NCBI GenBank assembly: GCA_016936665.1 | Contig: JAFGXI010000008.1 | Coordinates: forward strand, 1-64,000 | DNA from: Bacteroidales bacterium | Lineage (GTDB): Bacteria; Bacteroidota; Bacteroidia; Bacteroidales; JAFGXI01 | Reading direction: 5' to 3' | Length of the DNA: 64,000 nucleotides | Shown: positions 53,755 to 62,448 of the stretch, piece after piece | How the letters are laid out: each line of letters begins with the position of its first letter | Numbering within the stretch: the stretch's first letter is position 1 | Translations under genes and position numbers: made by a program | The notes under the pieces: generated by a model | Told to the model about the DNA's origin: nothing | What the model saw: the letters and a program-made list of their open reading frames with translations, nothing else | Databases searched by the model: none

Positions 53755-54939
53755 ATGCGTTCATTGGCACAAGTTATTTTAAAATCGGGCAAAGATGCCT
53801 CATTATACCGTTTTCACCCTTGGGTTTTTTCCGGAGCTATAAAAAAAATTACTGCACCTGTCGAAGAAGGAGACCTTGTTGAGGTCGTCAATAATAAATT
53901 CGAATTTTTAGGATTAGGGCATTACCAAATCGGCTCTATCGCTGTTCGCGTTTTTTCGTTCGAAAATAGATCTATCGATCTTGATTTTTGGAAAGAAAAA
54001 ATTGAGTCTGCTTATCAATATCGTTTAAAAATAGGTTTAATAAAAGAAGGTAAAACAAATATTTACCGTTTAATGCATGCCGAAGGGGATGGTATCCCCG
54101 GCTTGATAATCGATGTGTACAATGACACTGCCATTATGCAATTTCATTCTATTGGCATGTACTTAATAAAAAATGAATTGGCCCAAGCCATAGTCGACAC
54201 GATTGATGGAATTACCGCTGTTTACGATAAAAGCGAAGCCACCATGCCGAAAAAAGGAAGCATTGTTGCGAAAGACGGTTTTGTTATAGGTGAAAGTCAA
54301 GCCCAATTCGCTCTGGAAAATGGTTTAAAATTTTATATCGATTGGTTTAGCGGACAAAAAACCGGATTTTTTATCGATCAAAGAGAAAATCGTGCATTGC
54401 TAGGGCAATACAGTAAAGGACGTCGTGTACTCAATATGTTCGGTTACACCGGCGGATTTTCGGTTTATGCTATGCAAAATGGTGCTTCATTAGTTCACTC
54501 GGTTGATGCATCGGCTAAAGCCATCGACCTTACAAACCAGAATATTAAAGAAAATTTCCCTGAAGCTAATAATCACGAAGCATTTGCCGAAGATGCCTTT
54601 GCTTTCATGTCTAACATAAAAGACAAATACGATTTAATTATTTTAGACCCACCGGCATTTGCAAAACATCAAAACGTGCTTCATAATGCGCTTCAAGGTT
54701 ATAAACGTTTAAACCAAGTTGCATTGGAGCAAATCGAAAAAGGAGGAATATTATTCACCTTCTCTTGTTCGCAAGTGGTTACCAAAGAAAATTTCAGGAA
54801 ATCTGTTTTTGCAGCAGCAGCCAACGCTAAACGAAAAGTAAGAATCATGCATCAATTGAGCCAACCGGTCGATCATCCTATTAATATGTACCATCCCGAA
54901 GGAGAATATCTTAAAGGATTGGTTTTGTATGTTGAATAA
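53755..54939 (+). CDS. rlmI: Class I rRNA methyltransferase RlmI-like
   Basis: A 394-residue enzyme. N-terminal PUA domain (residues about 1-75, YRFHPWVFSGAIKKI), then a Rossmann fold with SAM-binding VLNMFGYTGGFSVYAMQNGA and the cytosine methyltransferase-type ILDPPAF, plus the cysteine in TFSCSQ. It should methylate a cytosine of 23S rRNA, as RlmI does at C1962. It forms an operon with the exonuclease gene. Confidence 0.9.
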   Translation: MRSLAQVILKSGKDASLYRFHPWVFSGAIKKITAPVEEGDLVEVVNNKFEFLGLGHYQIGSIAVRVFSFENRSIDLDFWKEKIESAYQYRLKIGLIKEGKTNIYRLMHAEGDGIPGLIIDVYNDTAIMQFHSIGMYLIKNELAQAIVDTIDGITAVYDKSEATMPKKGSIVAKDGFVIGESQAQFALENGLKFYIDWFSGQKTGFFIDQRENRALLGQYSKGRRVLNMFGYTGGFSVYAMQNGASLVHSVDASAKAIDLTNQNIKENFPEANNHEAFAEDAFAFMSNIKDKYDLIILDPPAFAKHQNVLHNALQGYKRLNQVALEQIEKGGILFTFSCSQVVTKENFRKSVFAAAANAKRKVRIMHQLSQPVDHPINMYHPEGEYLKGLVLYVE

Positions 54940-54960
54940 GTCATAATCAATAAACATTAT

Positions 54961-55260
54961 ATGATTAAAGAAGACATTACAGCATTTATCCAAAACGAGC
55001 AGTATTTAGAAGCCGAAAAATTAGTAGAGGAGGCGCTGGCTCATGATGTCGATAACCTTGAACTTTTGTTTTTAAAAGCTGATGTTTTAAAAAAACTTCA
55101 ACTAAAATCTGAAGCAGTCAATTTATACAACTATATACTAAGTATCGATCCGGACAATAAACGAGCCGAAGTAGAACGCGATTTAATTCACATGATCATG
55201 TTGCAAGAGAACATCGACAAATTCGAATGTACCAATTTATACGACGATCCTTGGCTTTGA
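54961..55260 (+). CDS. Small TPR protein
   Basis: A 99-residue cytoplasmic protein with two or three TPR-like helix pairs (LEAEKLVEEALAHDVDNLELLFLKADVLKKL and AVNLYNYILSIDPDN, quoted in part). It should mediate protein contacts. It follows rlmI by 21 bp. Confidence 0.75.
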   Translation: MIKEDITAFIQNEQYLEAEKLVEEALAHDVDNLELLFLKADVLKKLQLKSEAVNLYNYILSIDPDNKRAEVERDLIHMIMLQENIDKFECTNLYDDPWL

Positions 55261-55293
55261 ACTTCCGAATATTAAATATTTAAAATTATAATT

Positions 55294-56874
55294 ATGAAAT
55301 ATTTTTCGCTAATTACCTTTTTACTCATTCATTTTTCGTTATTATCACAAGAAAAATGCGATTGGGAAGCCGGTGTTCCGGAAGGTTGTACTTCAATTAC
55401 CGTAGGAAAAAAAGCAAGTAAAGATGGTTCCGTTATGACCTCACATACCGACGATAGCCATAGAACAAGATCATGGATGGATATCGTGCCTGCAAAACAA
55501 TACTCAAAAGATTCTAAAATGACGATGTACAAAAGAGAGTCGTGCGATTCATTAGCTATGCCGACTTATAAACATACGCCAATAGGATCTATACCTCAAG
55601 CACTACAAACATATCGCTTTTTAAACACGGCCTACCCTGCAATGAACGAAAAACAATTGGCTATTGGCGAATCGACCTTTGGTGGTAGAGACGAATTACA
55701 ATCGAATGCAGGATTGATCGACTGCCAAAGATTAGTACAAATTATGTTAGAGCGTTGTACAACAGCTAAAGAAGCAATTCTTTTAGCCGATAGCCTAACA
55801 AAAATGTACGGGTGGAACGATTACGGAGAATGCCTAACCATAGCCGACAAACAAGAAGTTTGGCATTTCGAAATTGTGGGACCCGGAAAAGGAAAGATTG
55901 GTGCAATTTGGGTAGCACAACGCGTTCCTGACGATCATATATCTGTTAATGCCAACGCAAGCACAATTAAAGAAATCGACCTAAACGATCCCGACCACTT
56001 TATGGCTTCCAAAAATTTATATGAAGTTGCTAAAGCAAACGGATATTATTTTCCTGAAAAAGAGGTTTTTCGCTTTGCCTACGCCTATGCACCACACAGC
56101 CGTGCTTCTATGGCTGCCAGACGAAGAGAATGGAGAGTTTTTAACCTTTTAGCTCCAAGTCAACATTTTGATCCTTATGCCAGCGATTTCCCTTTTTCAA
56201 TTAAACCAGATAGCTTAGTTGATGTTCAAGATCTTATCGATGTTTTTAAAGATTACTACGAAGGAACCGACTTCGATATGACCAAGGATTTAACAGTTGC
56301 TGACGACAGCGGAAAAGTAATTATATCGCCTCTTGCTAACCCATTTATGCCTTACGATGCAAACAAACTACACCATATTAACGGCGGTTGGGGTTGGTTA
56401 GGTGAACGCACCATTGCCAGATGGTATACCATGTACGGAACCATCATTCAATTGAGAAGCTGGCTTCCGGACGATATCGGAGGAATAACATGGTTGGCTA
56501 TGGACAATATCGCTACATCGGTTTATATACCAGTGTATGGAGGAACTACAGATTTACCTTCTTCTTACAAAACTCCGGGAAGGCCTAATGGTTATACTAC
56601 AGAATCCGCTTGGTGGGCGTTTAACCGAATGAGTACTTTAGCTGCACAACGATGGGGAGATGCCCGACATGATGTAGATGCCGTATTCATTCCTATGCAA
56701 AACGAACTTTTTATACAACAAGCTGATTTTGAGAAAAAAGTCTTACTTGAGAAAAACGCTAAAAAGAGAAGCTCAATGCTAACCAATTATACAATGTTGT
56801 GGGGCGACAAAGCCGTCGGTGCAGCTTGGAAACTCGGCGATTTTTTATGGACAAAGTATGATGAAAAGTTTTAA
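55294..56874 (+). CDS. C69-family dipeptidase
   Basis: A 526-residue exported peptidase of family C69 (PepD type). After a signal peptide (about 1-18) comes the N-terminal nucleophile region VPEGCTSITVGKKAS, with the likely active Cys32 exposed by autoprocessing. The HTDDSHRTRSWMD motif and TFGGRDELQ are also typical. It should act on dipeptides in the periplasm. It has its own terminator immediately downstream. Confidence 0.9.
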   Translation: MKYFSLITFLLIHFSLLSQEKCDWEAGVPEGCTSITVGKKASKDGSVMTSHTDDSHRTRSWMDIVPAKQYSKDSKMTMYKRESCDSLAMPTYKHTPIGSIPQALQTYRFLNTAYPAMNEKQLAIGESTFGGRDELQSNAGLIDCQRLVQIMLERCTTAKEAILLADSLTKMYGWNDYGECLTIADKQEVWHFEIVGPGKGKIGAIWVAQRVPDDHISVNANASTIKEIDLNDPDHFMASKNLYEVAKANGYYFPEKEVFRFAYAYAPHSRASMAARRREWRVFNLLAPSQHFDPYASDFPFSIKPDSLVDVQDLIDVFKDYYEGTDFDMTKDLTVADDSGKVIISPLANPFMPYDANKLHHINGGWGWLGERTIARWYTMYGTIIQLRSWLPDDIGGITWLAMDNIATSVYIPVYGGTTDLPSSYKTPGRPNGYTTESAWWAFNRMSTLAAQRWGDARHDVDAVFIPMQNELFIQQADFEKKVLLEKNAKKRSSMLTNYTMLWGDKAVGAAWKLGDFLWTKYDEKF

Positions 56875-56908
56875 GTATATCGTTTATTAAAAAAATATCA
56901 ATCTGATG

Positions 56909-56941
56909 AAAATACCCAATGAGTTTGTTGGGTATTTTTTC
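56909..56941 (+). terminator. Terminator of the dipeptidase gene
   Basis: A perfect 11-bp stem, AAAATACCCAA/TTGGGTATTTT, with an eight-base loop and T-run. Confidence 0.9.
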
Positions 56942-56950
56942 AATAATCTA

Positions 56951-56986
56951 TTGCAACATTGATGCATTTGTTATAATATTGCATTT
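56951..56986 (+). promoter_or_regulatory. Promoter with Zur-like box for the Fur-family operon
   Basis: TTG (56951-56953) and TAATATTG (56974-56981, 7 of 8 to the -7 consensus) are 20 bp apart. Overlapping the -7 element, 56966-56986 reads ATTTGTTATAATATTGCATTT, a close match to the Zur-type palindrome TGTTATAATATAACA. An outer inverted repeat (TGCAACATTG at 56952 and CATTGTTGTA at 56991, 8 of 10) surrounds it. This suggests autorepression by the regulator encoded next. Confidence 0.65.
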
Positions 56987-57001
56987 AAAACATTGTTGTA
57001 T

Positions 57002-57409
57002 ATGAAACCTATTGAAATTTTACATCAATATCAACTCAAAAGAACCTCTTGCCGAGAAGGAATCTTGTCGGTAATTATCAATCACAATGAAGCTTTAAGC
57101 GAAAATGAGATTAGAGATCAATTAGAAAGCCATTACGACAGAACGACCTTCTACAGAGCCTTTAAAACTTTAATAGAAAGTAAAATCGTTCACAAAATTG
57201 TGGTCGATAATCAGCTGGTAAAATATGCTTTGGACAATCATATCACTCAAAAAAAAGAGCATGCTCATTTTTATTGCGAAGCTTGCCATGCGGTTCTTTG
57301 TTTGGAAACAACTCCGCTGCCAAAGCCCAATTTACCTAATGGTTTTCAAGCAAACAATTTTGAATATGTTATTAAAGGGCTATGCAAAAAATGCAGCCCC
57401 AAAGCTTAA
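57002..57409 (+). CDS. zur: Fur-family regulator, probably Zur
   Basis: A 135-residue Fur-family repressor. N-terminal winged helix (LKRTSCREGILSVI, then DRTTFYRAFKTLI) and C-terminal dimerisation/metal domain with the HAHFYCEACHAVLCLE segment (His and Cys ligands) and a second CKKC. The two CxxC pairs form the structural zinc site. Assignment to Zur rests on the operator and the ZnuD-like receptor next to it, not on the sequence alone; Fur or PerR-type sensing cannot be excluded. ATG 57002 is used. Confidence 0.8.
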   Translation: MKPIEILHQYQLKRTSCREGILSVIINHNEALSENEIRDQLESHYDRTTFYRAFKTLIESKIVHKIVVDNQLVKYALDNHITQKKEHAHFYCEACHAVLCLETTPLPKPNLPNGFQANNFEYVIKGLCKKCSPKA

Positions 57410-57413
57410 TTGA

Positions 57414-59825
57414 ATGCGAAGAATTACTTTTATAATATTATTCTTTATTACTTCTCTATTATTTGGGCAGAACACTTTAAGTCTTAACGGCCACGTACTC
57501 GACGAAAATGGGCATGGACTACCAGCCGTAAATATATGGATAGAAAACACTTCGATAGGCACACAGACCAATCAAGAAGGCTTCTTTTCCTTAAGCAATA
57601 TTAATAAAGGCAAGTATAATTTAGTAATTAGCTTTTTAGGATATCAAACGCAAACAAGAACAATCGATCTTAATGAGAATACTCATATCGATGTTCAGCT
57701 TAAGCCCGATTTAAAAAGCTTGCATGAAGTTACAATCACAGATAAAAGCGACGAGGAAAATCAAAAACATCAATCGCTAAACACAGAAATAGTTGACCAA
57801 AACTATTTACAAATGCAATCGGGAACCAGTCTAATGAAGTCGCTATCGAGAATGCCCGGGGTAAGTACAATTGATATTGGTTCTGGTGTTTCGAAGCCTG
57901 TAATTAGAGGTCTAAGTTTTAACAGATTAGTTGTTATAGAAAACGGAAGCATTCACGAAGGTCAACAATGGGGCGCCGATCACGGTTTAGAAATAGATCA
58001 GTTTTCAACAGAAAAAGTAGAATTAATAAAAGGCCCTTCAGCAATTATGCACGGACCGGATGCAATTGCAGGCGTCATTAAATTAGATCAATCTGCTATT
58101 CCATCGCAACATACTGTCGGTAGTAAAATAAATTTAGGCTACAAGAGCAACAATCAATGGTTTGGAGGCTCAGCAATGGCCTATACCAGACTAGAGCATT
58201 TTTTTATAAAATTTAGAATCACAAAAATTAATTACGCTGATTTTAGAGTGCCTACCGAATCGGTTGATTTATACAGTTACAAAGTAAATTTAAACAAAGG
58301 GAATGTAAGGAATACCGCCGGAAAAGAAGATGATATTCATTTATCGTTCGGCTATTTAAAAGATCGGTTTCAAACAAAAATTTATTTCGATCATGTACAC
58401 AATAAAACCGGTTTTTTTGCCAATGCCAGTGGTTTGGAACCTCTCAATGTCGATGTTATGCTTCATGATGCCAGCCGTAGAGATGTTCAAATGCCATTTC
58501 AAGATGTAAAACATTTTAAATTGTCATCCATTACTAATTACCGAATCAATCGCTTAAAATTTGAGCTCAATTTATCAGCACAGCAAAACTTGCGCAACGA
58601 ATGGATTTTATATACACCACACGATTATATGCCACCACAAGTCCCTGATGATGTAGGTTTTGATGAAAATTTGGATAAATCGTTTAATAAAATAACTTAT
58701 GCAGGGCATTTACATCTGGATTTTCGCTTACTAGAACAATTAAGAATTACGAGCGGTATACAATCCGATTATCAAAATAACAAAATTGGAGGACGAAGCT
58801 TTTTAACACCGGCATACCAACAATTAAGAAGTGGAGCATTTATTCAAGCAAATTACGAAATAAATGAAAAGCAAAACTTCAATGCAGGCGTGCGATACGA
58901 TGTTGGCCTATTAAATACAGAGGCTTATTACAACTGGTATTTATCTCCTATTGTAGCATCCAACGATACCCAATGGGTAAACAAACAACGTGCAGAAGCA
59001 TTACACAAACAGTTTAACAATTGGGTGGCTTCTTTAGGGTACAGCTACAACACAAAAAAAACAGCCTTAAAAATAAACATTGGAAAAACTTTCCGAATGC
59101 CGATTGCCAAAGAATTAGCAACCAATGGAATGAACAATCATATGTTCAGATACGAAATCGGCAATTCTAATTTAAAACCCGAGATTGCGTATCAAATCGA
59201 CTTCGGTTTCGAGACACATCAAAACAAATGGGCTGCAGGTATTAATCCTTTTGTAAGCTATTTCCCCAATTATATTTATTTAAACCCTTCGTATTATCAA
59301 GATAATTCCGACGACATTAAATTTTTACAACCTTATTATTATACCGAAGCAGAGGTTTTAAGAGCCGGAGGAGAAATTCACAGTCATTTTTTTCCTATCG
59401 AAAATCTTAAATTAGGGTTTATTGCAGAATACATCTATGCCGTTCAGATATCTGGTACTAAAAAAGGCTTTACGCTTCCTTTCTCCCCCCCAACCAATTT
59501 TATTTTGAATTTATGTTATCAACTGCCAAATTGGAAATGGATTGGTCAATCGAAGTTCAATATTGACTATAAAATTGTGATGACACAAAATCAAATTGTA
59601 CCGCCGGAACAAGTTACTAATGGATATCAACGTATTGATATTTCTTGGTTTAAACAATTCGACTTCAAGAAGCAAACCATGAGCTTGGGCATTATAATAA
59701 GAAATTTATTAAACACCAAATATTACGAACATACCAGTTATTACAGAATGATAAATCTGCCTGATCCCGGAAGAAATATAAATATACAGTTACAAATACC
59801 ATTTAGTAAATCAATTAAAAAATAA
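57414..59825 (+). CDS. ZnuD-like TonB-dependent receptor
   Basis: An 803-residue outer membrane receptor. Signal peptide about 1-18, a CarboxypepD_reg-like domain (about 22-100, LNGHVLDENGHGLPAVNIWI), plug and barrel. The plug has PVIRGLSFNRLVVIENG and WGADHGLEID, whose Asp189-His190 corresponds to the Asp-His zinc-site pair in the plug of ZnuD, followed by KVELIKGPSAIMHGPDAIAG. It should import zinc or a zinc chelate by TonB. The regulator gene ends four bases before its start and a DUF4625 gene follows after four bases. Confidence 0.82.
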   Translation: MRRITFIILFFITSLLFGQNTLSLNGHVLDENGHGLPAVNIWIENTSIGTQTNQEGFFSLSNINKGKYNLVISFLGYQTQTRTIDLNENTHIDVQLKPDLKSLHEVTITDKSDEENQKHQSLNTEIVDQNYLQMQSGTSLMKSLSRMPGVSTIDIGSGVSKPVIRGLSFNRLVVIENGSIHEGQQWGADHGLEIDQFSTEKVELIKGPSAIMHGPDAIAGVIKLDQSAIPSQHTVGSKINLGYKSNNQWFGGSAMAYTRLEHFFIKFRITKINYADFRVPTESVDLYSYKVNLNKGNVRNTAGKEDDIHLSFGYLKDRFQTKIYFDHVHNKTGFFANASGLEPLNVDVMLHDASRRDVQMPFQDVKHFKLSSITNYRINRLKFELNLSAQQNLRNEWILYTPHDYMPPQVPDDVGFDENLDKSFNKITYAGHLHLDFRLLEQLRITSGIQSDYQNNKIGGRSFLTPAYQQLRSGAFIQANYEINEKQNFNAGVRYDVGLLNTEAYYNWYLSPIVASNDTQWVNKQRAEALHKQFNNWVASLGYSYNTKKTALKINIGKTFRMPIAKELATNGMNNHMFRYEIGNSNLKPEIAYQIDFGFETHQNKWAAGINPFVSYFPNYIYLNPSYYQDNSDDIKFLQPYYYTEAEVLRAGGEIHSHFFPIENLKLGFIAEYIYAVQISGTKKGFTLPFSPPTNFILNLCYQLPNWKWIGQSKFNIDYKIVMTQNQIVPPEQVTNGYQRIDISWFKQFDFKKQTMSLGIIIRNLLNTKYYEHTSYYRMINLPDPGRNINIQLQIPFSKSIKK

Positions 59826-59829
59826 AAAT

Positions 59830-60669
59830 ATGAAAGACATTATTAAATTAATAACAACTGCGGCATTAGCAGTTATTATTGCCAGTCAAATTAGTTCTTG
59901 TAAAAAAGATGATGGCAACTCAGAACCTGTTATTAGCAACTTCGAATTGGGTTACGAAAATTCAAAAATAGCCTATATAGGAACCGATTTACACATCGAA
60001 GCAGATATAGAGGCAGAAGCTCAAATTAGTACAATCGAAGTGAAAATTACAGCTGGTAACGTAAGCAAAGGAAGCGTTGATGAGTATTGGTCGATTGATT
60101 CGGTTTATACCAAATTCGATGGACTTAAAAACAGCAATTTCCATGAGCACTTAGACATTCCGATGAATACTATAATAGGTAGTTATCAGTTCACATTTAT
60201 AGTTACTGATAAAGATGGACAAACCGGCAGTAAAAGGTACACTTTAAGCATTGAGGAACCCAACGATACGGAAGCACCCTTCATTACAATCAACTCTGCA
60301 CCTTCCAATGTCGTATATCAAACTGGAGATAAAATCAAAATAGAAGGAACAATAGACGACAATATTGCTTTAGCAGGCTTGAAAATCGCTTTAGTAAGGG
60401 TTAATCAGAATTTGAGCGACGACGCTGTAACCAACAGCAACACAATTACATTATTACATTTACATGAATTCGACATGCCTACTCACCATATATTTACTAC
60501 CGAAATAGAAGTTGGTGCTTTGAACGATCACGATGTGCCAGCACAAAATATAGAAGGAAGTATTGCATGGGAAAGTGGTGAATACTATGTATTAGTCAAA
60601 GGGAAAGATGCATTTGGAGGTAACTGGGCTTACTCTTCGCATTACCCTTTAACAATTAATTTGAATTAA
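59830..60669 (+). CDS. DUF4625 lipoprotein, two-domain
   Basis: A 279-residue lipoprotein with signal and lipobox ISSC (about Cys24). It contains two Ig-like beta domains of DUF4625 type, each with KKD/SYQFTFIVTDKDGQTGSKR-like strands, and histidine-containing turns (LHLHEFDMPTHHIF). DUF4625 proteins are found beside TonB receptors in Bacteroidota; they probably capture metal at the surface for the receptor. Co-transcribed with the ZnuD-like gene. Confidence 0.78.
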   Translation: MKDIIKLITTAALAVIIASQISSCKKDDGNSEPVISNFELGYENSKIAYIGTDLHIEADIEAEAQISTIEVKITAGNVSKGSVDEYWSIDSVYTKFDGLKNSNFHEHLDIPMNTIIGSYQFTFIVTDKDGQTGSKRYTLSIEEPNDTEAPFITINSAPSNVVYQTGDKIKIEGTIDDNIALAGLKIALVRVNQNLSDDAVTNSNTITLLHLHEFDMPTHHIFTTEIEVGALNDHDVPAQNIEGSIAWESGEYYVLVKGKDAFGGNWAYSSHYPLTINLN

Positions 60670-60671
60670 TA

Positions 60672-61142
60672 ATGAAAGTTGCAAATATTTTTATTCTTAT
60701 TGGATTTGGACTAATCTTTTTTCAATGTAGAAAAGAAGAAGTCGACGATCAAAAACCGGCAATAGACTCGAACTATACCGAAGCTTTTCCAAAAGCATGC
60801 GACACCTTATATATTGGTGAATATTTCATATTTAAATCGCACTTTACCGACAATGAAGCAATCGGAAGTTACAGCCTCGACATTCATAACAATTTCGATC
60901 ATCATTCACACTCAACAGAGGCAGCTACTTGTTCGCTTGATCCTGTAAAACAGGCCATCAATCCATTAATTTATCTAGAGAACTTCAGCTTTGCAAAAGG
61001 CCTAAAAAGCTACTACACCAACGATTCTATTTACATACCAATGGGTGTCGATGCTGGCGACTATCATTTTCATATTGCCGTAACCGACCAAACAGGGTGG
61101 CAGAGTATTAAAATATTTTCAGTAAAAATTTTAGAAAGATAA
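60672..61142 (+). CDS. Histidine-rich DUF4625 lipoprotein
   Basis: A 156-residue lipoprotein (signal ending FFQC, Cys19). One DUF4625 domain with the histidine cluster NNFDHHSHSTEAATC (four His plus Cys) and DAGDYHFHIAVTD near the end. The histidine density fits zinc or copper binding. It is the last gene of the Fur-family operon, two bases after its neighbour. A GGAGCTG/CAGCTCC hairpin at 61149-61175 may end the transcript. Confidence 0.8.
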   Translation: MKVANIFILIGFGLIFFQCRKEEVDDQKPAIDSNYTEAFPKACDTLYIGEYFIFKSHFTDNEAIGSYSLDIHNNFDHHSHSTEAATCSLDPVKQAINPLIYLENFSFAKGLKSYYTNDSIYIPMGVDAGDYHFHIAVTDQTGWQSIKIFSVKILER

Positions 61143-61156
61143 GAAACCGGAGCTGT

Positions 61157-61705
61157 TTATACTTTATTCAGCTCCATTTCTCCTTTTGCTATTTTAAAAT
61201 AAATTTGATTCAACAAAGCCATCAGCTTAGATAAATACTCAACAGATTCTTTAGTTGCATCGGACAATTCTCTTTTTTGAAGTTTGAGCATTAGCACACC
61301 ATACAAACCATTTAGCACAGCTTCTATTTCGTTAACGTTTTCTTCTTTCGACTTTTTTTGAAGCTCGGTTATATGCGACTTTGCCCAACTGTAATATTGT
61401 AAATACTCTTGATTTTGTTTTTGAATTAAATACAGATGCAAATCGTTTAAATCGAAAATTAAATTTCTAATAAATTGGAAATGACCTTTAACTTGGATTT
61501 TTTCTAACTTCATTTGCTGAATTAACCCTTCGTACCATGCCTGCATTTCTTGAACAATCAGATTATCTACTTTAAATTGACTGATAATATGTTGATCGAT
61601 CTTTTGAATATCCAAATCGAAAGAGCGAATAAGGTCTTCAATTTGAAACATATAAATGATATACTCAATAATATTTTTGGCTTTTTTTTCTTTGGCAATA
61701 AGCAT
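61157..61705 (-). CDS. DUF4924 protein
   Basis: A 182-residue helical cytoplasmic protein of DUF4924, beginning MLIAKEKKAKNIIEYIIYMF. No function is known. Its start overlaps the S4-domain gene by one base, so they are translationally coupled. It is convergent with the DUF4625 genes. Confidence 0.8.
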   Translation of the reverse strand: MLIAKEKKAKNIIEYIIYMFQIEDLIRSFDLDIQKIDQHIISQFKVDNLIVQEMQAWYEGLIQQMKLEKIQVKGHFQFIRNLIFDLNDLHLYLIQKQNQEYLQYYSWAKSHITELQKKSKEENVNEIEAVLNGLYGVLMLKLQKRELSDATKESVEYLSKLMALLNQIYFKIAKGEMELNKV

Positions 61706-62085
61706 TATTCATCCCATATTTGGTCGAGTAAACGGCGATCTCTTTTGGTCGGGCGACCTGTGCCTTGAGGTCTGTAGTAGTCTACTTTCGACATTTGTAT
61801 TTCTTCTAACTTGTCGTACTCACTTTGAGGAGTGAGATCTGTTAAATAATCGGGGACCAGTTTGGCCCCCACTCTATTCTTTATTAATTCTTTTACTTTA
61901 AAAGTATGCTCGATAGGCGGACGATAGATAGCAATTGTATCGTTTACATTTACCAAACGAGAAGGTTTTGCTTTTTCGCCATTAAGCGATACTCTTCCTT
62001 TTTTACAAGCATCGGTTGCCATACTTCTTGTTTTGAACAAGCGTACAGCCCACAAAAATTTATCTATTCTTTGCGGTTCGATCAA
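61705..62085 (-). CDS. hslR: S4-domain RNA-binding protein (Hsp15-like)
   Basis: A 126-residue protein. The S4 domain (about 5-65) has RIDKFLWAVRLFKTRSMATD and KAKPSRLVNVNDTIAI, then a basic C-terminus. Hsp15 binds 50S subunits with nascent chains after stalled translation. The neighbour tail (DUF4924) and head (a small acidic protein) suggest an operon. Confidence 0.88.
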   Translation of the reverse strand: MIEPQRIDKFLWAVRLFKTRSMATDACKKGRVSLNGEKAKPSRLVNVNDTIAIYRPPIEHTFKVKELIKNRVGAKLVPDYLTDLTPQSEYDKLEEIQMSKVDYYRPQGTGRPTKRDRRLLDQIWDE

Positions 62086-62087
62086 AT

Positions 62088-62420
62088 TTATTCTTCGTTA
62101 TAGTTTTCATTTTCAGATAAATAATCAACATCAGAATATTCATCTTCGTACTTTTCGCGAACACTTTTCTTCAAGCTACCATCTTCGTAATCGTCGTCTA
62201 GTTCAATAATTTCTTGAGCTTTTATATCCGACATTTTAATGAGGTACACTTTCTCATCGGTTTCGAAGGGTAAAGCGGATACTAATTCCCCTTTAGCATT
62301 TGTAAATTCTATCAAATGCTGAATATAACCTTCTGGGTAAACTAATTTAATTTGCTCTCTTAATTCCTTAGAAAGCTTTTCATAGCTTTGGATAACTTTT
62401 GGTTTATCTTTACGGTCCAT
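62088..62420 (-). CDS. Small acidic protein of unknown function
   Basis: A 110-residue cytoplasmic protein. A basic N-terminal helix (YEKLSKELREQIKLVYPEGY), a short beta segment (ALPFETDEKVYLIKMSD) and a strongly acidic C-terminal tail (DDDYEDGS, DEYSDVDYLSENENYNEE). It is two bases upstream of the S4-domain gene. I do not recognise a family. Confidence 0.65.
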   Translation of the reverse strand: MDRKDKPKVIQSYEKLSKELREQIKLVYPEGYIQHLIEFTNAKGELVSALPFETDEKVYLIKMSDIKAQEIIELDDDYEDGSLKKSVREKYEDEYSDVDYLSENENYNEE

Positions 62421-62448
62421 CGTTAAATTATTATAAATTCAATTGAAA

